A stretch of DNA of 64,000 bases, from positions 59,368-123,367 of the forward strand of contig CAUDNR010004301.1 in NCBI GenBank assembly GCA_958430865.1, given 5' to 3'. Made by a program: the position numbers and the translations under genes. The stretch comes from Entrophospora sp. SA101 (Eukaryota; Glomeromycota; Glomeromycetes; Entrophosporales; Entrophosporaceae). Positions within the stretch are counted from its first letter, which is position 1. Each line of letters opens with the position of its first letter. Below the pieces are notes generated by a model. That model saw only the letters and a list, made by a program, of their open reading frames with translations, was not told the origin of the DNA and ran no database searches. This document shows positions 1 to 12,767 of this stretch, piece by piece.

Positions 1-74
1 TTTTTTAAAATCCAATGTGTGGATCACATAATATTTCAAAAAATTTAACTTTTGAGTATAGATGATCCGCACTG
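1..74. mobile_element. Right end of a 600-bp TA-flanked MITE
   Basis: The inverted end at 57-74, read on the minus strand, is CAGTGCGGATCATCTATA and is followed by TA at 75-76. It mirrors the left ends at 26525 (CAGTGCAGATCATCTATA) and 30006. The full-length copy of the same element is 30006-30605. Ends beginning CAGT with a TA target suggest the Tc1/mariner-pogo superfamily; that placement is inference. Confidence 0.6.
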
Positions 75-248
75 TATGTAAAAGGACCTTTACTTCACGG
101 GAAAAATTTTAAATTTTTTCTATAACTTTATTATCTATCAAATTACAGTTTTATTTTTTTAATTACATATTTATATGGGACCCTGAAGCCTTTTAAAGAT
201 AGCCCCCAAAAATTGAGCCATATAATTCTATTTTATTTTATTTTCTAA

Positions 249-404
249 ATGCCGAAAAGAAAAATAGCCGAAATAGTAGAAAGCAGCAGCACAGAAGAAA
301 AGAAAAAAAAACAGTTCACACTCCAAAGTGGTATAAAATTTTTTACAAAACATGTGAATCTGGATGCTGCTACACAAAATTCATACCGCAAAAAAAAAAT
401 TTGA
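249..404 (+). CDS. Small Lys-rich ORF of 51 residues, uncertain
   Basis: An open frame starts with MPKRK, runs through a Ser/Glu/Lys-rich stretch, then a more ordered segment (QSGIKFFTKHVNLDAATQNS) and stops at TGA. It lies just inside the duplicated block, about 170 bp beyond the MITE end, and recurs at 30780-30935. No intron or domain is visible. It could be the first exon of an unrecognised gene, a truncated transposon ORF or a chance frame. I do not recognise it. Confidence 0.25.
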   Translation: MPKRKIAEIVESSSTEEKKKKQFTLQSGIKFFTKHVNLDAATQNSYRKKKI

Positions 405-1072
405 GCCCAAGCATTGCGGGCATTGAATTATACATTGACATTCAAAATTTGTAACGATAAAAAAACCGTAAACGATTTATGAGTACGCATTTAACCATAA
501 ATCAGTCGAAATAAAATAAAACCAGACAAGATGATAAAATTTATTTCAATAGCCCCATATAAAATTAATTTGAAAATTATTTTATTTTAATAATAGAAAA
601 AAAAATGAGAATGAGGATGTAACTATATACACAAGGAAAAAAATTGATAAATAATGAATGATGATAATTGTTTGTAATAAATAGCGATTTTTATTTTACT
701 CTGTAATAATAATAAAAGCACTTGTTTTTTAAAATCTATTTAAAATTGCCACCACCGCCACCGCCACCATTACACTCAAATTGTTTTATTCAAAGGATAC
801 AATACAATTACAATTATTAAATATAATAAATTGAGGATAATTTTTTTTTTAAAAAAATACATAAATGTAAACACCAAACCATACACACCACGCATTCTAA
901 AAATATGTACAAAAAAAAAATAATAAATAAATAAAATAATGTGTGATATGACAAATAAATTCAAAAAAAAAAATTTTTTTTTGAAAATATGAAAAGTAAA
1001 TATGAAAATAATAAAGAAAATATGAGAAAAAAAATATTAATATTAAAAATACATATCTAAAAAAAAAATCAT
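405..1072. other. AT-rich spacer
   Basis: This is the 3' flank of the Ser-rich gene. It is very AT-rich, with a short (CCACCG)-type run near 750. I see no gene; a 62-codon minus frame at 776-964 is Phe/Ile-rich and looks like chance. Confidence 0.6.
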
Positions 1073-3142
1073 TTATTTTCTTCTATTTGAAGATATTTTA
1101 GATGGCACCGTGCTACCAGGCGCAGGAAGTTTTGAATTTCTTGAAGTTGCCATTGACATTCTATTTGCTGTTGTCGGTGATTTTTTACTAGTAGATTTTG
1201 TGGGTGAAGTAGTGGTGGTGGTATTTTTACTCTTTATATTACTATTATTGCTATTATTGTTGTTATTGTTACTGTTACTATAATTATTTATTGGTGAAGG
1301 TGATGTGCCTCTACCAACAGAAGATCCGTATGATATGGAACTTGTAAAAGATCTCAAAGAATCAGTTTCTGATCCACCAAGAGGAGAATCTGGTGGACTA
1401 TAACAATAATTATCAGGTTCATCATAAATACTATCTGTTTGAAGACTAAATTTACGTGCAATTCCTTTAGCTGTTTTAGCATTTGATCCAGCAGATGACG
1501 GTGTTCTAATATTACTGTTAGGTGAAGTGATGTGACTTTTAGATGATGCTGTGTTAGTAATGGCTATTGAACTAGGTCTACCAAGCCTACTTAACGTTCT
1601 GGTGTTGTTTGATGTATTGTTGTTGCTATTGTTGTTGTTGTTGTTGTTACGAGGACTTGGAATATTTCCTGCCCTACTACTTGGTCTGGCTAGACCTGTC
1701 ATTTGTGAAGGAGGACGTTTAAGTCCAAGTCTAGAATTATTATTTGCTGTTCTAGACAGTGTAGGTGATGTTGGCCTTGATGGTGATGAAGGCTGCATGC
1801 TAGCACGAATTTTTTTTGACGATGAATCAGTTGGCGAGTTAATTGAAGTCTTTGTAGTACCAGCCCTACTTAATGGTCTAAAATTTGATGATGTTGATGA
1901 TGATTTACTCATAGATAAAGATGAAGATGGTCTTGGTAGTACTTCGTCAGCTGAACAACCTCCACTAATAGATCTTTGACGAAATTTATTATTATATATT
2001 GCTAGTCCTCCTCTCGCATTAGTAGGTGATGCAATTCTTGATGTAGTAGGTGTAGTTGATGAAACAGTGCTGTCATCAGTCATGGTACTACTATTACTAG
2101 TGGTACTAATGCCACTTAATGATCTTGGACGAGTAGAATATAACGATGGCGATGGTGATGATGATGATGATGGTGATACTGCATCTGATTTATTTGCACT
2201 CGATCCAGGCTTACCGATTCTACTCGGTGCTCTTATTCCCAAAGTATTTGATGGTTTCCTTGTTCCACTTCCAGTTATTGTGCCTCTTGAACTAGTGCTT
2301 GCTGCTGATCTAGTAGATCCATTTGACATTGTTTCAAATAATTCATCCGGATCTGCTGTCGATGAGGCTTGTGATGATGTAGGTGATAATGGAGTTAATG
2401 GAGATATGCCGAAATGACCAAAAAATGCAGATTTTGACATTCCAGCTGGGATTCCTGATTTACCACCTGTTAATGAAGCACGTGGAGTTGGTGCTGGTGA
2501 TGGTGATGGACATGGTCTCAGAATCGGTGTGATTTGTGTATCTAACAATAAATCTAATTCATCCTCCACTTCTTTTGACTCCAGCTAGAGATTATAACAT
2601 GAAAAATAAATAAACGAATAGTTTTAAAAATGCGAATATAGATATTTTAAAGCCGCTTACATCAAATATATTATCTTCGTTATTTGAAGTTTTCCAAAGG
2701 TCATCGGCTTCTTGATTATCAATTTCAAGTGGAGTATCACTTAGACTTTCTTCTTCCTCAGCTATAATACTAACAGGCCTGGCTGTATTAAAGTTCGGCG
2801 ATGGGCCACGTAAAGGTGTAGTTGATGGTGTTAGATGTCTAGCAAGCTATTAAAAAATTATTTATATTAGCATATATATTTAGAAAATAATAATGATATG
2901 TATATATATGTATTATAATAAATAAATAAATATTATACCTCGGATGGATCGATTTTCCAAAAATCTTCACTATCGTCACATAAATCGTCAACGTCATCGC
3001 CTAGATTAACACCGCCACCCGCATCTAAATCACTTGTTTGAGCAATCAATTCATCCAAATCTATCGAACAATCTGATTCAATGTCTGATATTAATCCATC
3101 TTTATATTTTCTAATTAATATGGAGGAAAAAAATTATAATTA

Positions 3143-3185
<43 letters not shown>

Positions 3186-4068
3186 AAAATCATTAATTTT
3201 TAAAAAAACTCGTACTTTTTATCATCTTTACTATTAATAGTTATTGTTGGTTGTTGTGAATCATTTTGATTCTTGGTAGGTGTTAAAATAATAATCTCAT
3301 CATCATCATTATTATTATTTTTAAGTTTTCTTTGTTTCATAAGGTTTTTTAGTTCCATTCTTTGTTTTGAACGATCAGCAGCAGCTCTTTGACGTTTTTC
3401 ATCTGGTGTTAATTCTTCATTTGGTGATGGTGATATTGACGAATTTGAAGATGAAGGAGACGGTGAAAGTGAATTTGATGAATTTGATGAATTTGAACTT
3501 GAAGGTGAAGATGGCGAATTATTTAATTGTTCATTTAAATTAATTTCATCTTTTGAATTAAGTTCACTGAATAATATAAATAAAATTTAATTATTAGTAA
3601 TTTTTTCATCATCAAAAAAACAATTAATTTGTTTATTATTACCTACCTTTCATTATTTAAATTTATTAATGATGGTTCATCTTTATTATCGTTACTATTA
3701 CTACCATTACCGTTATTGTCATTACTATTACTATCATTACTATTACTATCATCATTACCAATATTATAAGGCTGTTTTTGTAAAAAGAACTCTTTAATGC
3801 TTTCTCTTTTAGTTTGTAATTTTAATTTTCCTTCGTCCTCTTCTTCTGCATTTTCATTATCTTCTATATTATTTGTATCTTTAGATTTATTTATACTTTC
3901 TATATTACTTGTATCTTTAGATTCATTTTTGTCTTTAGACTCTATTATTTCATCTTCTTTATTATTATTATTTGAATTTTCTAAGTTATTTTCTGATGAA
4001 AGTTCATTTATTGATGATGAAGACGACGAAGATGTTATTGAAGACATTGATGACGGTGATGATGACGG

Positions 4069-4112
<44 letters not shown>

Positions 4113-4347
4113 CTAAGTTATCTATATTGTTATTATCATTATTATTATTAGTATCTGATAATTCTTTATTATTTTGAATAATTAAAGATTCTACCTCTCC
4201 ATTATCGTTACTATTATTACCATCATTATTACTATCACTATTATTATTATCACTATTATTATTATTTATTTCGCTATTACATTCATTTTCTTGATTTTTT
4301 TTCTTCTTTTCTTCTTCTAATTTACGAACTAATAATAACTCTCGCAT
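1073..4347 (-). CDS. Ser/Asn-rich disordered protein, candidate microtubule-tip binder (left copy)
   Basis: Five exons can be joined on the minus strand: 4347 to about 3647; then exons beginning with ELNSKDE, YKDGLISD and LARHLTPS; and a long last exon from LESKEVEDE to the stop at 1073. All junctions are GT-AG. The N-terminal exon is Asn-rich with a 14-Ser run. A middle basic segment (DEKRQRAAADRSKQRMELKN) looks helical. Acidic segments follow, then about 500 residues of Ser/Pro/Arg-rich disorder. The last exon repeats motifs of the type SRIGKP, SGIPAG, GNIPSPR and SKLPAPG. These resemble SxIP/SKLP motifs by which disordered proteins bind EB1-type microtubule tips. That role is inference; no folded domain is visible. 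The promoter side has a (CT)n tract near 4400. Confidence 0.75.
3147..3185. repeat. (ATTG)n microsatellite in an intron
   Basis: About ten units of a tetranucleotide lie in an intron of the Ser-rich gene. The same array recurs in the right copy near 33678-33716 with no visible length change, which is notable for a fast-mutating repeat. Confidence 0.85.
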
Positions 4348-4866
4348 ACTATTTTATTATATTATTTATACAAAATAATATAATATATCGATATATGTTT
4401 CTCTCTCTCTCTTGTACTGTCTACTGTTTGTCTGTATAAAATAATTATTTAAGTATTTCTATTTTTGTGGATTTTTTATCTTTTTTTAATTTTTACGAGT
4501 TGTAAAAGAAGACGACAAAGAAATTAGGCTCTTTAAAATTTATTTCTTGGAATTAGTAGTATTTTTTGAACATTAATTAATTGCTTTTCTTCTTTACTTT
4601 TTTTTATATTTTAATAATAAAAATTATGAAACAAACAAAATATATAATTTTTTAAAAATATAAATATTTTTTTACAATATGTAGTATTTAATATTATTAA
4701 ATTGATTGATTGGGCTCGTGTAATATAGTAAAATAAAATACTAACTATCTAATACATACAATTATACTTAATTTATCTTTATACTAACAACTATTAACAA
4801 ATAAAAAAAAAATTTTTCAATTATTATTTATATTAAATATAAAAAAAAAAATAATTTATACAAATA

Positions 4867-4899
<33 letters not shown>

Positions 4900-5981
4900 A
4901 GTAATTATACAATTTATACGTACAATTATACACACGTACTTGCACATTCTCATTCTCATCTTAACAACTCTAATTCACTAATTCTAGTCTATTTAATATT
5001 TTTTACAAAATTGGTAAATTAGTTTCTAAAAAAAAATTTTTCACACATGCACGTTTTTATTATACTAGACTAAAAGATGTTCTGAACTCTTTTTATCATA
5101 AAGAAAACTAAACCTCTTGTACATAATAAAGAAAATATTTAATATCGGAAGGGCATCATTATATCTTCCTACCATTCTGTTCCCATTATATTATTGCTAA
5201 GGTTGTAGACCCAATCCTTCGAAATGCATAAAAGTATGAATTTTTTTGGTAGTTTCCCGCCCGCCATACATTATACATACATATGTATGCATTTAAAAGT
5301 AACAAAAAACATTTGCTATCACGGATGTTTCTCTCCATCATCATGATTTATTGCAGATAAACAAAATAGAAGGTTGGTGAATGAACCGTAAAGTAATCAA
5401 TCAAATAACTAATAGTAAAATCCGATCCAAACTCAAATCCGATCCAATCCAATTCAATTTTAAGGATTGATGCAATTCTAATTTAATTTATCGGATTCAA
5501 GAAAAATATGGAAATTTTCGATCATACTAACTTAAACGACTATTGTGTGACAACATCTGTCTGACTAATTAATTAATTGGTATTTCTACATGCGCGTGTT
5601 ACCGTTTTTTGTAAATAACGTGTTTTAAATAATCATTAGACTCTATTTATCAAACCATTATTATTATTATTGATAATATTGTTGTTGTTTCTGACTTTCT
5701 TATTAAAGTTTAAGTAATAATTGATGAAAAGGAGATGAATGATCTGGTCTGTGCTTTTTTAATTTATGCAATATATGCAAAAAAAAATTAAAACAATCAA
5801 ACAATAATATTTTTATCGATTGTAAATAAGATTTATAATAAAATATTTGATTGATGAGATGTTTTACATAAGCGCGTTCCTTTTTATTTTTCATTTTGAT
5901 GAATGTTCGTTCACTCTTGAAAATAAAATTAATCATTTATCTATCGTTATTATTATTATTATTATCCGTTAATTAATTTTG
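4348..5981. promoter_or_regulatory. Divergent intergenic region between the Ser-rich and GPCR genes
   Basis: This 1.6-kb spacer separates two divergently transcribed genes. It holds a CT-rich tract (about 4397-4415), an (ATT)n array near 4868-4900, and otherwise AT-rich DNA with no convincing gene. Promoters of both genes must lie here, but I identified no specific factor site. Confidence 0.5.
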
Positions 5982-6642
5982 ATGAAAAATTTTCTCTCTT
6001 TAATTAATTTTTCCCATGATTTTTCTTCTTTTATTTCAAATGAAGATGCTTTAATTGAATATAAAAAATATTATCCAAATGTAAATCCAAATGATTACCA
6101 AGGTCATTTATTGCTTTATTTTTGTAAGTGGGTTTTTTATTTTTAAAAATTAAAAAGTTTCGATTAAAAATTAACGATTATTTATTTATTTATACTGTAT
6201 AATAATAATAGCACTAATTATGACGCAAGTAAGTTAAAATTAACCTTAAATAAACTCAATTAATTAAACTTTAAAAATTAATTAATTAATCAATCTAATT
6301 TTTCCGCTCGAAATTATTTTTTCTTCAGATAAATTTAATTTCGAGCTTTTTCGTCATTTACCAAACATTACAAAGGGTTAAACTTAATTCAAATTTATCA
6401 ATGGGGGTACGTCTACCAATGTACATAGCAATTAATAACGCATTATCCGCTGTATCGTATTCTGCTAATGCTATTGGTACGCTGGTAATTGGTATTCCTT
6501 GGGCTGGTAAGGCTTGTAAAATTTATGGGTTTTTTGACACATTCATTATTTCAATGAGGTAAGCAGTATTATTGTTATTATTTGAGTATAAATATATCAG
6601 ATATATGGTGATTAATGTTATATTATTATTATGAATATTTTA
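5982..6642 (+). pseudogene. Truncated 5' part of GPCR gene (left copy)
   Basis: The frame starts at ATG 5982 with MKNFLSLINFSHDFSS. It carries two short exons and one longer exon that encodes a hydrophobic helix (SLIMTQ/INLISSFFVIYQTL) and a second membrane segment ending FFDTFIISMR. The sequence equals the start of the intact gene at 36513. At 6642, inside the next intron, it switches to unrelated sequence, so the later membrane segments and C-terminal tail are missing. If the assembly is right, this is a dead fragment; if wrong, it is a false copy. Confidence 0.75.
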
Positions 6643-7130
6643 GGTATATATCCAGTATTTTTATGAAGTTGTTCTGATAATCCATTAATTTGTAAATCAA
6701 CTTGCAAGGTTTTAAGTACATATTCAATGATTCCACATAATTTTATATATGCAGAGTAACATAAGGGTAAATGATGCATAAAATTATATTTATAATTATG
6801 TCTAGCTTCTGATTGAATACTAGTTGTTTCAAAAGACATCAATTGAGCTTTTATGAATGATTCAAGTGCATCTTTTCCTAATGCATGTAGTTGAAGATGT
6901 CTTTCAAAAAACTGCTTAAATCCTATTTTTTCATAACAGGTTCTTAAATCATTTTTTGTAGTTTTACAATGACAATTATTTTCTTGAAAAAATGTCATTA
7001 AATCATGTATGGTATCAAGAACTAATTCATTTTCTTCATAATCTTCTAAGCCTAATTCTATGAAATTATATACTGGTCTTAAATTTGAGTTCAAAGATAA
7101 ATTTTCCATATTAATTTTAAAATTTAACAA
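6643..7130 (-). pseudogene. TE-associated ORF fragment truncated at the block breakpoint
   Basis: A minus-strand frame starts at 7130 (an internal MENLSLN is an alternative start). It has a CxC(x8)C cluster (NCHCKTTKNDLRTCYEKIGF), a helix ending in a QL motif (FIKAQLMSFE), a PLCYSAYIKLCGI segment and then NGLSEQLHKNTGYIP. This order, Cys cluster, F..R, QL..F, then NGL..(R)H.NTG, resembles N-terminal regions of dispersed transposon-like proteins that are abundant in Glomeromycotina; this is from memory of the pattern, not a search. The recognisable protein stops exactly at 6643, so the downstream domain is lost. It lies tail-first against the truncated GPCR. Confidence 0.5.
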
Positions 7131-7323
7131 AAGTAAAATTTTATTTAAAAAAATATTAATATTAATATATATAACGGAATTTTTTTAATAATATTAATGT
7201 TTAAATTTTTTATTTACAATTCTTTGTTGTACAGAAAACGTGCCCATGTAGATCATATTAATATAGTAAAAAATCTGTGAATTCTTGTCTCGTCCGACTG
7301 ATGTATATATATATTTTTGAAGG

Positions 7324-10300
7324 ATGTCAACAAATCTACATTTAAAACAACTTGCAGAAAGATCCCGAAAAACTGTAAACTCCATTGTTAAACAAGATCT
7401 TCCACCGATAGAAAGGAATTTAGAACAAATTGAAAAACAATCACGTAAACTTGCTGACAAAGTTGTAAGACCTGGAGAAATTGCAGAAAGAAAAGCGTAA
7501 TACATATATATATATTTCATTTTCTTTATAATTTAATTGTTTCTTTTATCAAGCAATATTACTCACATCCATTTAGTCCTTATTTTTTGGCTAGCATTGG
7601 AATTGATGGCGATAAATTATCACAAGAGATAAAAAGCATCAATGTATTTGATGCTTTTGAACCGCGAGTTATTTTATCTGATACTGATATTGAAGTGGGT
7701 TTATTGATTTAATTTAATCTATTTTTAACTATCGATTAAATATCATTAATATTGTCATAATGATAAAATTATCACTATTAAAGAAATTCCTTGATCTTAA
7801 AAATCAACAAGCCATAACTACATTAATAAAAGATGGATATACACAAGTATTTTCTTATTCCCTTTTTTTAAAAAAAAAGATTCGATATTACATTTATATA
7901 ATGGTAGCCATTTTTCCAAAGAATTAAAAATATTTTATTGATAAAATTTAGGCAATAGATGATTATAATACACTTTATGACCAAAATCTTATTAAAGAGT
8001 GGGACAAAACAAAAAGAAAAGTTTTCGAAGAACTCGGGCAATTCAATTCACCGAAATCAAATACTTTCAATTTAGATTATGGTATTAGTAATATGTCAAT
8101 TTCAAATCAAATAGTGAGTAGTCGACTCTTTATAATTTATACATAAATGATTTTTTTAAACTATCTTGTTTTCACATGTAATCTTTTTTAAAAAATAAAT
8201 AAATAAATAAATAAAACATAGAAACAGCCTTATACTCCTGTAACAGATCGTCAAGCTATATTAAAAACCAAATCAGCAATAAATTTAAATCAACGCCACA
8301 TGGTTTGTTTTGATGTCGTTGTTAAATTAAATAACTTAAGGCTGTCGAATTATAAATATGGTTTAATTAATGAATTTCTCGAAGCGGCAAAAAAAATTTC
8401 AGCTGATCAAGTATGTAATCTTTATCACACATACATAAGTATATTCTTAATTTGATTTGATTATTTAAGAAACCTTCATTTTATATTTATGCATATTAGA
8501 ATAAAAATTTTTTTGATTGTTGGCGAGCACTTTTATTTATTGTTGGGGAACATAATGTCATTGAAGGAAGATTCACACGAAACTCTTTAAGTCAACATCA
8601 TTTTTCTCAAGCATATGAAGCACCACCTCAAGATCTCGCACATAAAAAATTATCAATGGCTTTTGTGAATGGCGCTAGACAATATTTGGAAGAAATGTAT
8701 CCAAATAATTGATTTTTATGTTATTTTTTATGACTATATATATATGCATATATATGTACATATTTATCTATCCAAGTCCTTAATGATTGTCACGAAAATT
8801 GGGTTAGGTATCGTATTTGGGCAAGGAATCTAATAGATTCTTTTCGAAACGAGGCAACAGTAGGAGGTCAACCATCAGCAATTGCCATTTCACTTGGAGT
8901 TTTGCGCGTTATTCATCGGCCAAATGGTGGTATTCCGACACATAATCTTGAGGTTTTATATCTAATTTAATGAAATATGGATTTATATAATAAAAATTTA
9001 TAATTGATATGTATTTTGTACTTTTGTATTTATAATTTAGCTTGCAGAAGATAATATTCCTATATGGGGTTTAATATATGTTCTTATCAGACAAGGTTAT
9101 TATAATGAAGCTATGGAAGTAATGGAAAAATTCGCAAAAAATTTTTTAGCTGAAGATTTAACTTTTTTAACAAACTTCAAACAATTTATTTCAAACGACA
9201 ATAGGTTGATTTTTTTCCTTTAATATAATCTAATATTTTAGCTACTAAACCAGTTAATAAAAATTTTTTTGATGATATTTTTTAGTCTTCCATCAATTGA
9301 AAGACAAAAATTTATTGCAGAAATAAAACTCAAAACAAAATTAATAGTCCAATCTCAAGATCCCTACAAATCATTAATATATCAAATAGTAGCACAATTG
9401 GAAGAATTACCTCAGAAACCACAAACTCACACAGTTTCTCCTTCAACAGAAGACTTTATGTGGTTAAGGGTGATTTATTAATGACTGACCGATGGATTGA
9501 TTGATTTTATTAATTTTATTATATTTATTTACTTACTAATCAATTATAAATAATTTCTCAAATATTATCGTTATTGTTATTAGTTGGGCTGTATTAGAGA
9601 AATTGAATCAATTCATGGTGGTGTAAATGACGTAGTGACACTAAGTAGTTTTCAGAATGAAATTTTAAGCTTTGGCCCTAAACATTTTACTTCAAATGGA
9701 AGAAATCCTATAAAATATTTTTATGCTTTATTACTTTCACTCCAATTTGAAAGGGTAAAGAAAATTTTTTCTTTCATTTTCTTTATTAATTATTTTGCAT
9801 AAATTTGATTTAATATATTTACATATATAGGCACTTGATTATTTATGTCAAACAGAATATGTTGTAGAAGCTGTACATTTTGCTATTGCTCTAGCCTATT
9901 ATGGATTATTAAGAATTCCAGAAGATGGAGAGGCATTATCATTATGTACGCCTTGACTTATTTTTTTTTTTTAAAAATACTAATTGATTTTACTAAAAAA
10001 ATTTTATTTAATATTGTTTAAATCAGTTTTTGAAAAGAAAGAAAGTGTCAATCATGTAGTGACTAAATTTAATTTCAATATGCTTATTATTCAATACGTC
10101 CATACGTTGATTAGAGATTACGACAATGTTGCAATTCATGCATTTCATTATTTACTTTTATTATATTTGTACGGTGATCCTAATAATGATCGTGGAAGAT
10201 ATCAAATAGAAATAAGTCATGATCAAATGAGAAACCTTGTATTTGTAACAAATTCTGTTGGTGAACTTATTGGCGATGCACAACAAAAAGAGGTATTTGA

Positions 10301-11430
10301 TTTATATTAAAATTATTATTAATTATCATTAATGATTTGAAAAATTTAAAATATTTATTATGAAAAAATAAAAGGGTCTTATGAAAAAATTTATGAAGTT
10401 AATGTTTATAAGAAATGAGGGAGAATTTAAAGAGAAAATTATCAATATACTTGCTAACCAATTTTATGATGATGGAAAGTATAATTCTGCAAGACGTTTA
10501 CATGAAATAACCGAGGTATATTTATATATTTACGTACCTAAATTTTTAAAATTTAAATATTAAAATTTTTTTTTTATATTTCATAGAATTATGAGGAATG
10601 TGTAATATTACTCAACAAAATGCTTGCAGAGTATATATGGATTAGTATATGTAGATTGACGTTACAATCAGATACATCAATTCAACTTAATCCTAAAGAA
10701 ATTGCTAGAATATCTAAAGAATATGATCAAAAGCAATATACCAAAAATGTTTCACACAATCTTATAAATGATAATAAAACATTACTTAAATTGGTCGATT
10801 TTGTAGAGTATTATAAAAAGCATGATTATGAAAGAGCCTTATCCGTAAGTTTTTTCCCACTTTTTTTTTTTTAAAAAAAAGGTAGTAATCTTTTTTTTAT
10901 ACTGATATTTTATTATATATTTATTTGTATAAAGTGTATTAAAATTCTTGATCTTTTCCCATTTGAAGATGATATTAATATAATCAAGCAAAAGGCAATT
11001 GAAATTGATGACATAGATGAATCATTGAAAAAGTCTATTGCTGAACTGTTATACACAACCATGAAATGTATATTTCATCGTCAACAATATTTAAAAGATC
11101 AATTGTCTCATGGAACACCAGGAGCAAAAACTATTTATGGAGATGTAAGTAACGTTTACGAAATTATAACAGTGATGATAATTATTGTTATTTCTTTAAT
11201 GTTAATGATATTTTTCAAAACTTTATAATAGGAATTAAGCGAACTTCAGAGGAATGCTAAAACTATTATTACTTTTGCAGGATATGTGTCAAATAGGTAA
11301 AAAAGTTATATTATTAATTAAAAGAGATTTTTTTCATTATTAACTAATATTTTCATTTCACTGCCTATATAGTGTGGTGATGTCTGACATTTATTATAAA
11401 TTAAATGAATTAGAAGTGCAGATGAGATAA
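7324..11430 (+). CDS. NIC96: Nucleoporin NIC96/Nup93
   Basis: About 17 exons with clean GT-AG junctions give a protein of roughly 800 residues, close to the usual NIC96 size. It starts MSTNLHLKQLAERSRKTVNS. The early exon with FLASIGIDGDKLSQ and FEPRV..DTDIE matches the N-terminal region of Nic96/Nup93. Later exons give a long helical solenoid with the signature stretch YRIWARNLIDSF, GGQPSAIAISLGV and IPIWGLIYVLIRQG, and a C-terminal part with LGCIREIESIHGG and LLYLYGDP. It is a linker nucleoporin of the inner ring of the nuclear pore, needed for pore assembly and for anchoring the central channel complex. It ends VVMSDIYYKLNELEVQMR. The ATG is 194 bp from the TE fragment, so the promoter is short or overlaps it. 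Confidence 0.93.
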
Positions 11431-12767
11431 TATATTAATTCATTTTTCAGAAATCACTTGCCTGTAAAAATTCCTCGTAATGCACATTATTATTCATTGT
11501 GGTGTCCATTAACTTTATAAATGTTAACTAAAAAAATTACAAAATAATGAAAATTAATTATATCCCCAAAATAATTGTCTTACAATGTAACCAGCTAAAA
11601 TAATTTCATACATAGCCCGAGTAGTGATAATACCAAGGCCATGCGGAAATGAAATTTAAGAAAACAAGTCTAATCCTTGCCTTGTCATTCAAATGGTAGT
11701 ATACAATAGCAATGGTTAATTAAGGGTAGAGTGTAGTCATGTGATTTTATATAATGATCGGCAAGGATAAATAATTCCTGAACCTCTTTTAAATCACTCG
11801 CTTCATACACAGCTACACCAAAAAACTAGTTTTCGTGAGACGAAAATTAACACAAAATTTATTGTTAGATGGTTATTTCAAAAAAAAAATTTTAAGTGAA
11901 TAATAACCATATTATTAAATACCAAAAGAAAATTGCCTGTTTTTAATCAAGGTACGTGTAAGTGATATTAGTTTTACTCATGTAATTTGGATCATTAAAA
12001 ACATTTAAAATAGAATTTTTTGAAAACAACTATATAGATGAGTTGAGGGATGGTAATAGAAGTCAATAACAAGATAGCAATATATCTCCGCCTATTCTAC
12101 ATATACTATTTGTTCTATATATATACTATTCTTCGGGGAAGTTATATCAAATTTTCTTTTACTTTAAACAAAACGTGGGAGCTTCCTGTAATTTTACTTG
12201 GTATTTTGTGAAATAATTAATATAATTAATATAATTAACTAACATCATAATTTATTTATAAATAAGGAACATGGGAAATATTTTAATGAACCTTCCATCC
12301 ATATATGTGCCTTTTTTCATTATAAATACTAAGATGTTCATTATAGAGAGAAATTAATTAAAAGGGAGGTTCATTATAGAGATTTTACTTAGTGTTTGTT
12401 ATAGAGAGAGTGAACTGTAGCTTGTTTATTTTATTTTTTTGTTTGCTAAAGGATGTCATAGAAGAAAAGAACAATGTTATATTAAATATTTAATATAAAT
12501 GAAATAAAAATAATTTTTTTTATATTACTGTTATGTATATATAATAATAATAGTAATAGTAATAGTGTTATCATGACTACACTAATATTTTTGATCGGCA
12601 GTCAAAAAATTATCTACTACTACTGTATCATAGTAAAATTCGTGTTTCCTACACTCTACTCTTAAAGATCGCAGTTTATCTACTTTCCCTATTTAATGTT
12701 TTTTTAAAAATTAGTAATTTTTTTTTAAAAAAACCGTAATTATTAGTTTAAAGTTTGTTGAAAAGAA
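11431..12767. other. Intergenic spacer
   Basis: This 1.3-kb stretch is AT-rich with no recognised gene. It includes a putative transposon end at 12342-12421, listed separately, and the upstream region of NMT1. Confidence 0.5.
12342..12421. mobile_element. Possible pogo-like MITE end
   Basis: Repeated units of the form 'ttcattatagaga' and 'tgttatagagag' end in 'gagtgaactgtag'. Read on the minus strand this begins CTACAGTTCACTCTCTCTAT, which looks like a pogo/Tigger-type terminal repeat. No matching left end was found, so it may be a solo or decayed copy. Confidence 0.3.

Larger units (their letters stand above)
1..6642. repeat. Large duplicated block, left copy
   Basis: This stretch matches 30532-37173 at a constant offset of 30531 bp. 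I saw no mismatch in the lines I compared, including introns, microsatellites and homopolymers, and the six-frame proteins of the two copies are identical. It starts before the window edge. It ends at 6642, where the left copy goes on with 'ggtata' and the right copy with 'ttagtg'. It contains the right end of a MITE, a Ser-rich gene and the first exons of a GPCR gene. Apparent identity over non-coding DNA means either a very recent segmental duplication or the same sequence assembled twice; a 10-N gap lies between the copies. Confidence 0.95.

Noticed and set aside
1551..2417. Long plus-strand frames rich in Leu and Asp opposite the Ser-rich gene
   Set aside because: They are antisense shadows of Ser/Asn repeat codons; no splice structure or family features. 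The same applies to 3797-4177 and the right-copy equivalents.
3147..3185. Regular repeat array as CRISPR
   Set aside because: It is a plain tetranucleotide microsatellite without spacers in a eukaryotic intron.
7194..7520. 108-codon minus-strand frame
   Set aside because: It lies antisense over the first exon of NIC96, which has clear homology and splice sites.
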